From positions 3,658,001-3,722,000 of the forward strand of contig NZ_CP078145.1 of the NCBI RefSeq assembly GCF_019222765.1: DNA of 64,000 nt, read 5' to 3'. The translations under genes and the position numbers were made by a program. Shown piece by piece: positions 42,941 to 52,430 of this stretch. Origin of the DNA: Nocardia iowensis (lineage in GTDB: Bacteria > Actinomycetota > Actinomycetes > Mycobacteriales > Mycobacteriaceae). Numbering within the stretch: the stretch's first letter is position 1; each line of letters starts with the position of its first letter. A model generated the notes under the pieces. It had not been told where the DNA came from, ran no database searches, and saw nothing but the letters and a program-made list of their open reading frames with translations.

Positions 42941-43176
42941 CGGGCGCTTCGCAACTCGCGCCGATGTCGCGTAGACCGGACCGCCCGGACTCGCCGTGTT
43001 CCGAGGGTCTGGACTGTCTTGGGCGGCAATCCGGCGCTGCGAGTCAGGCCCGAAGTAGAGGTATTCCTAACATTGGGAAGTGCCTGGCATCTGTGGGGTT
43101 CAAGCTATGAGCGGTGAATGAAGATCGGCTCCAGTGTGTCAACCGGCAGGCTGGGCCCGAGGCAGAGGAGGGCTGA

Positions 43177-43809
43177 ATGATGGATATGGCACGAGAATTA
43201 CCTGGACGGCCACTCTTGATCGAAGGCACTTCCGTGCGCGAAATGTCAGTACCGAATACCGTCGAATACACCCTCGACGTCTCCGCGGAATCGGTCACAA
43301 TCCGAACCGACAGTGGATCCATGGCGTTGGCAAATGGTTTCTTCGCCGTCAGAGACGCCGCCGATAATCTGCTTGCCCGTGCGGCACTGTGGTTCCGGGT
43401 CGATGAATTTGTCTTCCCGGTAGCCACCGAAATCGACCACCGGAGGGCGGTACTAACGCCGCAGTTCGATCTCACCCACGCAGCCTTCCGGCCGCTCTGG
43501 TGGTCCCCGGAGGATCCGTTCGCAAGGCGTAGGGCAGCTGCTTACGCTCGCCTAGCTACTACCTTGCGGGTCGGCGCGACCATTGACGTAGCTGTCGGCT
43601 TTAGCCGCGGCGCAGTCGGTTGCCGCATCGGTGGCAAGGCGGGGGCCGCCATCCCCGCTGCGGCATTCGGTGGCTTGGCCGGCTCGGAGCCGATCGGATA
43701 CATACCGTGCATCGACGGCATCCCGGTGCCGAGTACCCGATCCGGTCGATGGTCGTCGACCTCCGCTGGGGTATTGCTACCAGGTGCGCAATATTTCACC
43801 CGGCAGTGA
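43177..43809 (+). CDS. DUF8020-like protein without signal peptide
   Basis: 210 residues. The order of features resembles Nocardia secreted DUF8020-type proteins: a beta-rich part (VTIRTDSGSMALANGFFAVR), the transition EDPFARRRAAAYARLATTL, then a Gly-rich hydrophobic region (AVGCRIGGKAGAAIPAAAFG) with Cys. The usual N-terminal signal peptide is missing and the last 30 residues look out of frame (STRSGRWSSTS). The gene may be truncated at both ends. Function unknown. Confidence 0.55.
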   Translation: MMDMARELPGRPLLIEGTSVREMSVPNTVEYTLDVSAESVTIRTDSGSMALANGFFAVRDAADNLLARAALWFRVDEFVFPVATEIDHRRAVLTPQFDLTHAAFRPLWWSPEDPFARRRAAAYARLATTLRVGATIDVAVGFSRGAVGCRIGGKAGAAIPAAAFGGLAGSEPIGYIPCIDGIPVPSTRSGRWSSTSAGVLLPGAQYFTRQ

Positions 43810-44344
43810 GCAAGGCGCGCGCAGCCGCATTTATCGCAGATTGTTCGGGTTCAGCACCCTCACCGGTCACTACACCCGCGACAGGATGTTTTTTCGCTGA
43901 GATGGACGATCGGCACATCTCGATGTGTGAGCGAATTATATCGAGGCATCAACGTCTCGACGTGGAAGTGTAAATGTACTTCGTTGGGTACATCCACGAC
44001 TTGCAGTTTAGGTTGGGAGTCGAATTCCGCGCCTCGCATGCGCGTCCTGCACGATTGCGGAGCGGTATCGGGGGGTGTGGAGTACGAAGGCATGACGTTC
44101 GGCGTAACCGAACCCGCAAGGTTGCTGGCCTCAATGTCCCCGGGAGTTACTAGGGATAGCGCGGATTCGTGACAGGAGCTGCCCGCGCCGCCAATGCGCG
44201 TATGACGCGGTCAGTCCGCGGCACCGCGGCCGTCGGATGGACATCAAAGCCGGTGGTCGAGCACTGTGCGTCCGAATCGTCATCCGTGCGTGACTCGGAC
44301 CGAGTTGTTCGGCAAGCATCATGCGAATCGCCGGAGAGTGGACT
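43810..44344. other. Long gap upstream of the regulator gene
   Basis: No gene supported. An alternative frame continues the DUF8020-like region to about 43900, suggesting a frameshift there. The rest may hold the regulator's control region. Confidence 0.4.
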
Positions 44345-44350
44345 AGCTTA
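44345..44350 (+). promoter_or_regulatory. Candidate -10 element giving a leaderless regulator mRNA
   Basis: TAGCTT fits the actinobacterial TANNNT -10 and lies 6 bases before the ATG at 44357, the spacing expected if transcription starts on the start codon. No good -35 is visible. Confidence 0.35.
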
Positions 44351-44356
44351 CATGTC

Positions 44357-46867
44357 ATGCCCACTGCGGAATCGCGCCGTGGCGATGGACTGCCGACACC
44401 GACGGATGAATTCGTCGGTCGAAACGCGGAGTTGGCACGGATCAGCGCATTATTGTCCGGTACCACTCGTCTGATTACTCTGGTCGGGCCTGGCGGCATT
44501 GGTAAGACGAGGCTGGCCGCCGAAGCGATGCGTCGCTTCCGGGCGCAACAGCAGCGCCCCGTGTTCTGGGCGCGTTTGGCTCGGCTGCGCCGGCCCGACG
44601 ACGTGTTGGAGGAGGTGGTGCGGTCGGTCGCCAGGATCGATGTCGCGGGCCGATCGGCATGGGACGTGCTGGTGGACACTTTCGGTGCCAGCGATCCGGG
44701 ACCGACTGTGCTGGTGCTCGACAACTGCGAGCATGTGCTCACGGGTGCCTTCGCATTGGTTACGAAACTACTCGAGGTCGTGCCGGGATTGACGATCCTT
44801 GCGGCCAGTCGCGAGCCGATCGGTTGGATGGACGAACAGGTTGTCCTCGTCGCGGCGTTGCCGCCCGGTGATTCGCTGGCGTTGTTCCGGCATCGCGCCG
44901 AACTCACCGGCCGACCGATACTGGACGATCCAGAACAGCTCGCAATTGCCAAGGAGATCTGCCGTCACGTCGACCACAATCCACTGTTCCTGCAGCTGGC
45001 CGCCGCGCGGTTGCTGCACCGACCGCCCGCCGGGGTGCTGGGTGAGCTGACCGGAGGCGCGGACGACCGCCGGTTGCGGTGGTCTTACGGTGCGCGGGCC
45101 GGAGTCGATGAGCGCCACCGCAGCGTCCGGGACGTTATCGCGTGGTCCTACGATTTGTGCCCGGAGCCCGAACGGCTGCTGCTGGATCGGATGGCGGTGT
45201 TCGCTGCAGGCTTCGAAACGGATACCGAAGACCCGCACCATAACGGCGCCGAGCTGGAAGCGGTCTCCGCCGTGTGCGCGGGCGGCGGGCTGATGCCGGA
45301 CGAAATCGAACCGCTGCTCGAGCGCCTGGTGGAACGCTCGCTGGTCGCAGTTCACCTGACCACGACCACGGTACGGTTCTATCTGCAGGAAAGTGTGCGG
45401 CTGTTCGCGTGGGAACGACTGCGGGAGCGCAGCCTCGGTGGCGTATCCGAAGCCCGGACGCTGGCGAACAGGCACCGCCGGTACTACCGCGACAAGGTCA
45501 CCGCCGGAGGCGCCCTCTGGGACCAGTCACCGGACGAGTGGCTGAGATGGGCCAGACCTGCCTTCGACAATGTACTGCTCGCTATCGAACAAAGCCTCGA
45601 CGATCCCGACGAAGCGGTCATTGGTCTCGAGATCGCGGTCGCGCTGATGTCGCTGCACGTCCCGTTCGTCCAGGGTGCACACCGGGCGATGATTAGACTC
45701 ACCGAGCACGCTCTGCGGACGACAGGCGGGGCACAACCCGCGCCGACGGGACTCCGGGTCAAGGCGATGGCACTCATCGCGTGGAGCGCGCTGTGGCAGG
45801 GCAGGCAGGCATATGCGGCCCAGCTCCTCGACGATTGCGCCACAGCCTGGCTTTCCGAGGACGACGCCCGCCGAGGGTGGCGCGTCAATCCCGAAGTGGA
45901 TATCGGCTTGCCACCCGACGTCGAATGCACGTGGGCCCTCGAACTTTTGCTGATTCATATGGACCTGCGCTCGATGACAGTGTTCGCTCGTGCCCAGCGG
46001 AAGTTTGCCGCCGCGGGCGAGGGGAGCGGTGCTGAGCGCAGTCAACTGTTCATCGCCTTCGCTTGCGCGTACCTGGGCTCCGCGGAACAAGCTCTCGACG
46101 TGACCCGGCACCAGCTGGAGTCCGTGCTGGCTTCGGGTTCGGTGTGGGCCATCTCTTGGGCCGAGATCGCGCGCGCGATTGCCTTGGCGAACCACGGTCA
46201 GCCCGAAGAAGCGCAGGAGATCGCGCGCGACGCGGTCGCGCGCAGCTACCCGACCGGCGATGTCTGGACAACGAACTCCGCAATGGGCGCGTATCTCATA
46301 GCGTTGGGCCGCAAGCTCACCGATCGACAGGCGGCGGGTGCCAACCCGGCCGAACTGACCGCGATCGCTAGGGAGATCGTGCATATCGGCGCAGGCTTCG
46401 CCGCCCGCTACCGTGCGCTCGGCATCGAGTTCGACCGCGTTCCCATGATCACGGCCCAGATGCGGCCGATCATCGAGGCCACGAACGCTGTGCTGGGTGA
46501 GGCGGAAACCGTTGCCGCCGCGATACGTGGTTCCCAGCTGCGCCCTGAGCACGACGACCTGCCGCGCTACGTACTCGGTTCGGTGACCGTCGATCGGGAA
46601 CTCGTCGAGATCGAGGACCGGTGGCACCGACTGTCCGCAGCCGAACGCGATGTCGCGGTCCTGGTCGCTGCCAATTGGCCCAATAGTGCGATCGCCGCTC
46701 GCCGGGGCAGTTCGGTAAGAACCGTGGACGCACAAGTCAGCACCATCCGTCAGAAGCTGTCGGTCGCCTCGCGGTCGCACATAGTCCGCCACATTCCTGC
46801 GGAACTGGTGGCTCAGGTACGGCACGAAGCCGAGAACCGTCCGCGCAACCTGCGACAGCGTGGATGA
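44357..46867 (+). CDS. LuxR-family ATPase regulator
   Basis: 836 residues. The N-terminal STAND-type ATPase has FVGRNAELARI, Walker A LVGPGGIGKTRLAAEA at about residue 42, Walker B VLVLDNCEHVL and the sensor LAASREP. A helical TPR-like middle follows, and a C-terminal LuxR helix-turn-helix (RLSAAERDVAVLVAANWPNS, then VRTVDAQVSTIRQKL). Large regulators of this build switch on nearby genes after ligand or protein sensing. The epoxide hydrolase and other genes downstream are possible targets. The start has no obvious Shine-Dalgarno, consistent with a leaderless message. Confidence 0.85.
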   Translation: MPTAESRRGDGLPTPTDEFVGRNAELARISALLSGTTRLITLVGPGGIGKTRLAAEAMRRFRAQQQRPVFWARLARLRRPDDVLEEVVRSVARIDVAGRSAWDVLVDTFGASDPGPTVLVLDNCEHVLTGAFALVTKLLEVVPGLTILAASREPIGWMDEQVVLVAALPPGDSLALFRHRAELTGRPILDDPEQLAIAKEICRHVDHNPLFLQLAAARLLHRPPAGVLGELTGGADDRRLRWSYGARAGVDERHRSVRDVIAWSYDLCPEPERLLLDRMAVFAAGFETDTEDPHHNGAELEAVSAVCAGGGLMPDEIEPLLERLVERSLVAVHLTTTTVRFYLQESVRLFAWERLRERSLGGVSEARTLANRHRRYYRDKVTAGGALWDQSPDEWLRWARPAFDNVLLAIEQSLDDPDEAVIGLEIAVALMSLHVPFVQGAHRAMIRLTEHALRTTGGAQPAPTGLRVKAMALIAWSALWQGRQAYAAQLLDDCATAWLSEDDARRGWRVNPEVDIGLPPDVECTWALELLLIHMDLRSMTVFARAQRKFAAAGEGSGAERSQLFIAFACAYLGSAEQALDVTRHQLESVLASGSVWAISWAEIARAIALANHGQPEEAQEIARDAVARSYPTGDVWTTNSAMGAYLIALGRKLTDRQAAGANPAELTAIAREIVHIGAGFAARYRALGIEFDRVPMITAQMRPIIEATNAVLGEAETVAAAIRGSQLRPEHDDLPRYVLGSVTVDRELVEIEDRWHRLSAAERDVAVLVAANWPNSAIAARRGSSVRTVDAQVSTIRQKLSVASRSHIVRHIPAELVAQVRHEAENRPRNLRQRG

Positions 46868-47128
46868 TCGTGCGCACCGCCGGCTTCCACGTGGTGGTGG
46901 AGGTTGTCCTGGCGACGTTGCCGGGGGCGGCCACGTGCTGCCTCCGAGCTCATCAACTGCTGGTCGACCACTCCCGTGTGGCCGGCTCGATGCATTGGCT
47001 GAAGTGCCTCATCGATCGGTCCGAGATCACCACCTCGATGAATCGCTTTGTCACCATGTCGTTTCCATCAGTGCCCGTGAGGTACCGGCGAGCCGAACCT
47101 TCCCCATCGTTGGGGATAGATCGGTTGA

Positions 47129-47491
47129 TTGTTCCGCGTAACGTCCACATTCGTGCCGACCGCTGATGGTTTCAATGCGATCGTCCAAGGAGGCGAATCA
47201 CGCAACGGTGCGCCCGCCGACAGTTTCGTCCGCGCCGATGGCGAAGTCGTGGCGTTGCTGGACGCAGGCGTGGCCGAACCCGTCCGGAGCCATCCGGTTA
47301 TCTTGCGGCGACACCGTATCGCCTACGGGCACATCACGGCCGCACTGAATCTTCCGCTGCCATTCACGCAGAAAGCGCTACATCCCTTTCGCGATCGCGG
47401 GCTGATCAACGTGAAGGGTGGACGAAGGGTCGGCACATCCGCTGAAATCGGCACCTCTCGCCGCTCAACCACCGGCTCTTGCCGACGATGA
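47129..47491 (+). CDS. Possible winged-helix fragment, uncertain
   Basis: 120 codons. The centre reads HITAALNLPLPFTQKALHPF followed by RDRGLINVKGGRRVGTS, which has the rhythm of a GntR/MarR-type winged helix (recognition helix, then a Gly-rich wing). The ends look non-native and there is no clear start. It may be a remnant of a regulator. Confidence 0.3.
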   Translation: MFRVTSTFVPTADGFNAIVQGGESRNGAPADSFVRADGEVVALLDAGVAEPVRSHPVILRRHRIAYGHITAALNLPLPFTQKALHPFRDRGLINVKGGRRVGTSAEIGTSRRSTTGSCRR

Positions 47492-47505
47492 GAAGAAGGA
47501 GAATC

Positions 47506-48624
47506 ATGAACGACATCCGACCGTTCCGAATCGAGATCCCTCAGCACGACCTTGACGACCTCGCCTATCGCTTGTCCCATGCCCGACTGGTCAACGAGAT
47601 CCCACCCGAAAAGTTCGCTGGCACCCTAGATGTCGGTATCCCGATTCCGCCCGGCTGGGAGTACGGCGTCCCGCTGTCGTTCGTACGACCGCTGGTCGAG
47701 CGCTGGCGCGATGAATTCGATTGGCGGGCACGTGAGCAAATGCTCAACGATTACCCCCAGTACGTCACCGAAATCGACGGGCAGAGTATCCATTTCGTGC
47801 ACGTCCGGTCGGCGAACCCGGATGCGACAGCCCTGATGCTCACTCATGGTTGGCCGAGCTCCTTCGTCGAATTCCTCGGCCTCGTCGAGGGACTCACTGA
47901 CCAGTTCCATGTCGTAATCCCTTCCTACCCGGGGTTCGCCTTCTCTGGGGCTACCCACGACACCGGCTGGGGTGCCAGGCGTATAGCGGCGGCGTTCACC
48001 GAACTGATGCGGCGGTTGGGCTACGAGCGGTACGGAGTGCACGGCAACGATGGCGGCGCCATAGTCTCACCCGAGATGGGACGGCTCGCTGGGGAGAGAG
48101 TGCTCGGGGTGCACGTCACCCAGATCTTCTCGTTCCCCAAAGGAGATCCAGGCGAGTTCGAGGGCCTGACAGAACAGGAACTCGCGGGCCTGCAGTTCGG
48201 GCAGAAATTCCTGGAGCATTCCATCCACGATTTCGCCCAGCGCGCACAACCGCAGACGCTGGCCCACGCGCTGTCGGATTCGCCGGTAGGTCAATTGGCG
48301 TGGAGTGCACAGTTGCTCGCCTCGGTGGCACCCGACGACCTGCTCACCAATGTCGCGATCTACTGGTTCACCAACACCTCGGCTTCCTCGGCGCGGTTCT
48401 ACTTCGAAAACCACCACGCCCCCCTGCCGTCCGAGCGGACGACGGTTCCGATCGGGCTGGCTTCGTTCGGCTACGACTATCGACCGCCCCGCAAGTTCGC
48501 CGAGCGTGACCACGCCAATATCGTGCAGTGGAACGAATACGAGCAGGGGGGCCACTGGGCCGCCTATGAGGTTCCCGATATTCTGCTCGCCGACATCCGC
48601 GACTTCTTCACCAAGCTGGTATAG
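47506..48624 (+). CDS. Epoxide hydrolase with EHN domain
   Basis: 372 residues from the ATG at 47506, preceded by AAGGAGA. The N-terminal EHN segment (PFRIEIPQHDLDDLAYRLSH) caps an alpha/beta hydrolase core: HGWPSSFVEFLGLVEGL (oxyanion HGWP), the nucleophile Asp in YGVHGNDGGAIV, and the base His in GGHWAAYEVP. The length and motifs match microsomal-type bacterial epoxide hydrolases. It opens an epoxide to a diol; the natural substrate is not evident. Confidence 0.88.
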   Translation: MNDIRPFRIEIPQHDLDDLAYRLSHARLVNEIPPEKFAGTLDVGIPIPPGWEYGVPLSFVRPLVERWRDEFDWRAREQMLNDYPQYVTEIDGQSIHFVHVRSANPDATALMLTHGWPSSFVEFLGLVEGLTDQFHVVIPSYPGFAFSGATHDTGWGARRIAAAFTELMRRLGYERYGVHGNDGGAIVSPEMGRLAGERVLGVHVTQIFSFPKGDPGEFEGLTEQELAGLQFGQKFLEHSIHDFAQRAQPQTLAHALSDSPVGQLAWSAQLLASVAPDDLLTNVAIYWFTNTSASSARFYFENHHAPLPSERTTVPIGLASFGYDYRPPRKFAERDHANIVQWNEYEQGGHWAAYEVPDILLADIRDFFTKLV

Positions 48625-48877
48625 CACGAGCTAGCCGCACGGGTTAACGCATGCCGAGGGACCTTCGGTGAACATTCGGCGCTTCCAGACAAGCACCTGC
48701 TTGCTCACGCTTACAGCGCCCGCATGTGGCGAAGCCCTCGGCACGGCCGGACGCCGATAGCAGCCCGGCCTCGTCGATGCCGCTCTGGTCGCGGGGCTGA
48801 CTACAAGGCCAGCGGCTTTCTCAACCGTGGAGGTAGGAATCAGTCTGGGGGGAAGCACCGTTGGTTAGGCTGCCGGG

Positions 48878-49495
48878 ATGGTCGATACGCACGTCGATAC
48901 ACCGACCGCGGCGGCGCGGGAACTGTGGCAGGACCGGCTCGTGCCGATCCCTTTAAACCGAGTCCGGGATCTCAATGGCAGTACCGCGGAGTTCTTGACA
49001 GATGTCGGGTTGCCGACGGCGCTGCGATTCGCTGGCCAAGACTACCGGATGCTGACAGGCAGCGAACTGCTCGCCGCCGTGTCTCTGGGTGATCACACCT
49101 ACCTGGCATTTATGCGCCACTATGCCGGATGGACCTTCGGCATCGATCGCCTCGACCACCGATTGTGGGCCATCTCCGACTACGACGCGGCACCGATGAA
49201 TCCGATTTTCGTGAACACCGATATCACTCGATTCGCTGCCTTTGCAGGGTATTTCGACCTGTTCGTACCCACCGTGCAGCAGCTGTTCCGGCGTATTCCG
49301 CGACCGGGCAAGTACAGCCACCTGAATCGGCTGCTGGCATGCAGGGACATCATCACCACACTCGAAACCATCCAAGCGAGACTGATCTCGTGGGATAGCC
49401 CGGCCCTGGACGAGGACGCATGGTGGCGACTCGCGCTAGAACAGTGGACGGTTGGCACCCCAGGACACGGGGGACTGACAATTTCGCTGGACTGA
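48878..49495 (+). CDS. SUKH-4-like immunity protein
   Basis: 205 residues. Features of the SUKH-4 superfamily are FLTDVGLPTALRFAG near the start, a central beta-rich part with TFGIDRLDHRLWAISDYD, and PIFVNTDITRFAAFAGYFDL (the VNxxxxxFA signature). SUKH proteins typically neutralise polymorphic toxins delivered between bacteria. No toxin gene is adjacent, although a type VII-like helical protein lies at 50142 on the other strand. Confidence 0.6.
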   Translation: MVDTHVDTPTAAARELWQDRLVPIPLNRVRDLNGSTAEFLTDVGLPTALRFAGQDYRMLTGSELLAAVSLGDHTYLAFMRHYAGWTFGIDRLDHRLWAISDYDAAPMNPIFVNTDITRFAAFAGYFDLFVPTVQQLFRRIPRPGKYSHLNRLLACRDIITTLETIQARLISWDSPALDEDAWWRLALEQWTVGTPGHGGLTISLD

Positions 49496-49539
49496 GCCGA
49501 CGCCACAGGCCGTAACGTCGGAGTCCGACTTCTCGCAGT

Positions 49540-49680
49540 GTGATCGTGGTGGGGCAGGACTATGGCACCGTCGTGGCAGAGCAGGTGGCCGGGCGAGTGC
49601 GCCGGATCGCTCGCCTGATTGACCTCGACAGGTACTTGCAGGAGTTTGGTGACCCCTTGGGCCGAAGCGACGGCGCGCCT
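49540..49680 (+). pseudogene. Alpha/beta hydrolase fragment
   Basis: The short frame IVVGQDYGTVVAEQVAGRVR, then RIARLIDLDRYLQEFGDPLG, matches the elbow region of esterase-type alpha/beta hydrolases (GHSYGG followed by LVYLDA). The elbow reads GQDYGT, so even the nucleophile is altered. Nothing of the rest of the fold is present. A gene remnant. Confidence 0.45.
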
Positions 49681-49752
49681 CGCAGGCGCCGACACCTAAC
49701 GGCTTGCGACGACGGGCGCGGATGACACCCGCACCTCGTACCCGTACTCGGC

Positions 49753-50090
49753 GTGGATGAACGCGAGGTTGCATTTCGCAGCCAGGCCGCCACCTGCAAG
49801 CGCCGCAATCTGACGGTTGACGCGAACTGCGCGATATCGACTCGGCACGATGGACTGGATCTGGTCGTCGAGGGTGTTCCCGAACGGGTCCACGACGAGG
49901 CGACACTGCGGCGTATAGCGGTGAGTCCGCCGTGAAATACGCTGGACCGTGACGATTCGCGACGGTGTGGGCCCCCACCGCTGGTCCGCCGCCCTTGGGT
50001 ATACCAGCCGCGGGCAGTCGATTGTCTTTGGTTTCCCCACCGACGATCGCTTCACGCCGACACGGTGGGTGCAACGCACCGTCTGGCTGA
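49753..50090 (+). pseudogene. Frameshifted pyridoxamine-phosphate-oxidase-family gene
   Basis: Three frames join into the second half of a PNPOx/F420-type split-barrel protein: RRNLTVDANCAISTRHDGLD, then LVVEGVPERVHDEATLRRIA; next GESAVKYAG; and finally VTIRDGVGPHRWSAALGYTS ending in VFGFPTDDRFTPTRW, the typical C-terminal FGFG...TRW segment. The frame breaks are at about 49920 and 49945. The gene is non-functional. Confidence 0.55.
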
Positions 50091-50141
50091 GCGAACCTGA
50101 GTTGGCGGGATCTCAGCCGACGCAGTCGGTAGAGTTGGCCT

Positions 50142-50450
50142 TCATCGGTTCTCCAGCATGTCGGTGTTGCGCTGTAGTCGACTGGCGCTCTCATGATCAG
50201 CCCGCTCGTATTCGTCCGCCAGAGCGGACAGCGCATGTCCGAAGTCGGCCAAGTTGTCAGCGCGATTCTCGATCCTATTGTCCATTTGGTTGAGCAACGT
50301 CCTGAGCTGGAACGCGAGCCTGGATCCGGACAACTCGGTCGCCAATTGTTCACGTAGCCCTGCGGCCACCGGTCCAAGTGCTTCCATGTCGTCGCTGTCC
50401 AGCAGCACCCACATTGCTAGCGTCCGAAGCCTTCCGAGGTCGACGTGCAT
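50142..50450 (-). CDS. Type VII secretion-like helical protein
   Basis: 102 residues, almost entirely helical (GLREQLATELSGSRLAFQL, then ENRADNLADFGHALSALADE), with a turn between two helices and a C-terminal YERAD that fits the YxxxD/E export motif of ESX/type VII substrates. No WXG motif is present. It may be a stand-alone ESX-like protein or the leftover N-terminal domain of a larger toxin; the SUKH-4-like gene nearby makes the second idea attractive. Confidence 0.55.
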   Translation of the reverse strand: MHVDLGRLRTLAMWVLLDSDDMEALGPVAAGLREQLATELSGSRLAFQLRTLLNQMDNRIENRADNLADFGHALSALADEYERADHESASRLQRNTDMLENR

Positions 50451-50726
50451 CGTGTTATCCGAATGATGCGGCTGAGAAAATCAGCATAGTGAAACACATT
50501 GGTGGTCCGCCTTTCAGTGATCCCCTAGCCTACTGAGCGCGGTCGGCCGCCATGTTCCTACTGACGGGAGCACCGCGGGACAACCCCCTGCCAACACGGT
50601 TGCTGGCAATACAGGCGACACCCACCGACCGCTTCCATCGAGGCCTCACTGAACCCTTCATCTGGCTATATCCCCTGATTCCCAATACTGGGGACACACC
50701 AGACTCGATGGGTAGTGAGGTAGCTG

Positions 50727-52430
50727 GTGATGAGCAGAGTGATCGTCGCGGGTTCCGGTGGCGCCGGACTCGCTGCGGCTGTGGAAGCGGCCGACACAGG
50801 GGCAGACGTCATCGTTGTAACGAAGGCGCTCTATCGGGATTCAGAATACCGGTGGAGGTCACATGGCGGATGTACCTGGAAGACACATGCATTCAATGCC
50901 GCCGTGTCTCCGGACGACAGGATTGCCGACCACGTCAGAGATACGATCGCGGGCGGGGCCGGGGCTAACGATGTCGCACTCGTGGAGACGTTGTGCCAAG
51001 GAGCTGTGGAGTTGGTTCCCTGGCTCGAAGGTTTAGGAGTTCCGTTCGAGAAGGATGCAGATGGCCGGTTTGTCACCCGCCCCTTTGGCGGGTGTGGTCG
51101 GCCCAGAGCGGTCCACTTAGGGGATCGGCTGGGATTTCATATCCAGAGCGCCCTGACTCGTCGGCTTTTCGAACATGTAGCCACCGGGCGGGTCGCTGTT
51201 CTCACGGGGCTGCGCGCGACCGAGCTGTTGTCTGACGACAGCGGAAAAGTCGAAGGGCTCGTCGTCGTTTCAGTCGACACTCTCCAAACGCATCGTGTCC
51301 GGGGCGACGCGGTCGTGCTTGCAGACGGTGGCGGGGCCAGTATGTACTTACCTTCCGCAGCGTCTGCGGACAAGACCTGTGACGGCATCGCGCTAGGTCT
51401 GCGCGCGGGCGCGGAAGTGGTCGACATGGAGTTCGTTCAGTTCCACCCCACAGGCATCGTGTCTGGCGTGCCTCCATTCGATGGGAGCCTTGTGGAAGAG
51501 GCGCTGCGCTTCGACGGCGCTACTTTGCGCAACCACGCCGGTGAGCGCTTCATGTTCCAGTACGACGTGCGCGGGGAGATGGCGACCAGAGACATCGTCT
51601 CCCGCGGAATATTCCGCGAAATGCTCAGAGGTGCGGCGTTCGGCGAGCAGGGTGTCGATCTCGACGTCAGCGCATGTCGTGGCATTATTCATGAGAGATA
51701 TCCGGCGATGGACGAACGTGTATCGCAGGCCGGTTACGATCTTGCCCGGACCCCGGTGCTGCGGGTTCGCCCGACAGCGCACTTCCTCATGGGTGGACTG
51801 CGCATCGGAGCCGAGGGAGCGACGACCATCAACGGTCTCTTCGCTGCCGGGGAGACCGCAGGAGGCGTTCATGGTGCGAACCGGCTGGGCGGCAACGGTT
51901 TAGCAGAAGCGCTGGTGTTCGGCAGAGTAGCGGGAGCCAGTGCCGCACGGTACGTGGATACACACGGGCGTCGGTACGGAAGCTATCCAATCGAGGCGGT
52001 CCAGCCGCTCAGCGTGAGGTCCTGTCCGACAGGAGAATTCCCATCCGTCGTGATCCACGAACTGGGTAGGAGAATGTATCGGAATGCGGGGCCAGTGCGA
52101 ACCGAGTCTGGCCTCCGGAACATGCTCGATGCCATCGCCCGGTTCGAGAGACGCTGCGATCGCTTGAAGTTCTCGACTGGGGCGCGCGCCGCCAAGCAGG
52201 TAGAGGAGTATCTGGATCTCCGTAACCTTCTGCTGGTCTCACGGGTAATTGTCGAAGCGGCATTGCTGCGTAGAGAGTCTCGTGGTGCCCACTACCGCGA
52301 CGACTTTACCGAGACGAGCCCGGAGTATGAAGGCCTGGCGGTTACTCTCAAGCGGGGAAACTTGTCCTGGACGCAGTTCTCTCGCGCTCCTGAAAAAGCT
52401 AGCTGTGCAATGTTGGAAAGCATACCATGA
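50727..52430 (+). CDS. Fumarate-reductase/succinate-dehydrogenase-like flavoprotein
   Basis: 567 residues; start at the first of two ATGs with GAGGT upstream. FAD-binding VIVAGSGGAGLAAAVEAADT at the N-terminus, the active-site loop EFVQFHPTGI, FAD-contacting GGVHGANRLGGNGLAEALVF, and a C-terminal helical domain (GLRNMLDAIARFERRCDRLK). The class includes SdhA/FrdA, L-aspartate oxidase and several dehydrogenases. No iron-sulfur or membrane subunit genes follow, so a soluble enzyme acting on another dicarboxylate-like substrate is more likely than respiratory complex II. ATGA-coupled to the next gene. Confidence 0.8.
   Translation: MMSRVIVAGSGGAGLAAAVEAADTGADVIVVTKALYRDSEYRWRSHGGCTWKTHAFNAAVSPDDRIADHVRDTIAGGAGANDVALVETLCQGAVELVPWLEGLGVPFEKDADGRFVTRPFGGCGRPRAVHLGDRLGFHIQSALTRRLFEHVATGRVAVLTGLRATELLSDDSGKVEGLVVVSVDTLQTHRVRGDAVVLADGGGASMYLPSAASADKTCDGIALGLRAGAEVVDMEFVQFHPTGIVSGVPPFDGSLVEEALRFDGATLRNHAGERFMFQYDVRGEMATRDIVSRGIFREMLRGAAFGEQGVDLDVSACRGIIHERYPAMDERVSQAGYDLARTPVLRVRPTAHFLMGGLRIGAEGATTINGLFAAGETAGGVHGANRLGGNGLAEALVFGRVAGASAARYVDTHGRRYGSYPIEAVQPLSVRSCPTGEFPSVVIHELGRRMYRNAGPVRTESGLRNMLDAIARFERRCDRLKFSTGARAAKQVEEYLDLRNLLLVSRVIVEAALLRRESRGAHYRDDFTETSPEYEGLAVTLKRGNLSWTQFSRAPEKASCAMLESIP

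Noticed and set aside
46864..47166. 100-codon frame ATGA-coupled to the LuxR-type gene
   Set aside because: No recognisable motif and no similarity to a regulator partner; evidence too weak.
49436..50377. 313-codon minus-strand frame
   Set aside because: It covers the 3' end of a + gene, pseudogene fragments and the helical protein gene in other frames; composition is Arg/Pro-rich shadow.
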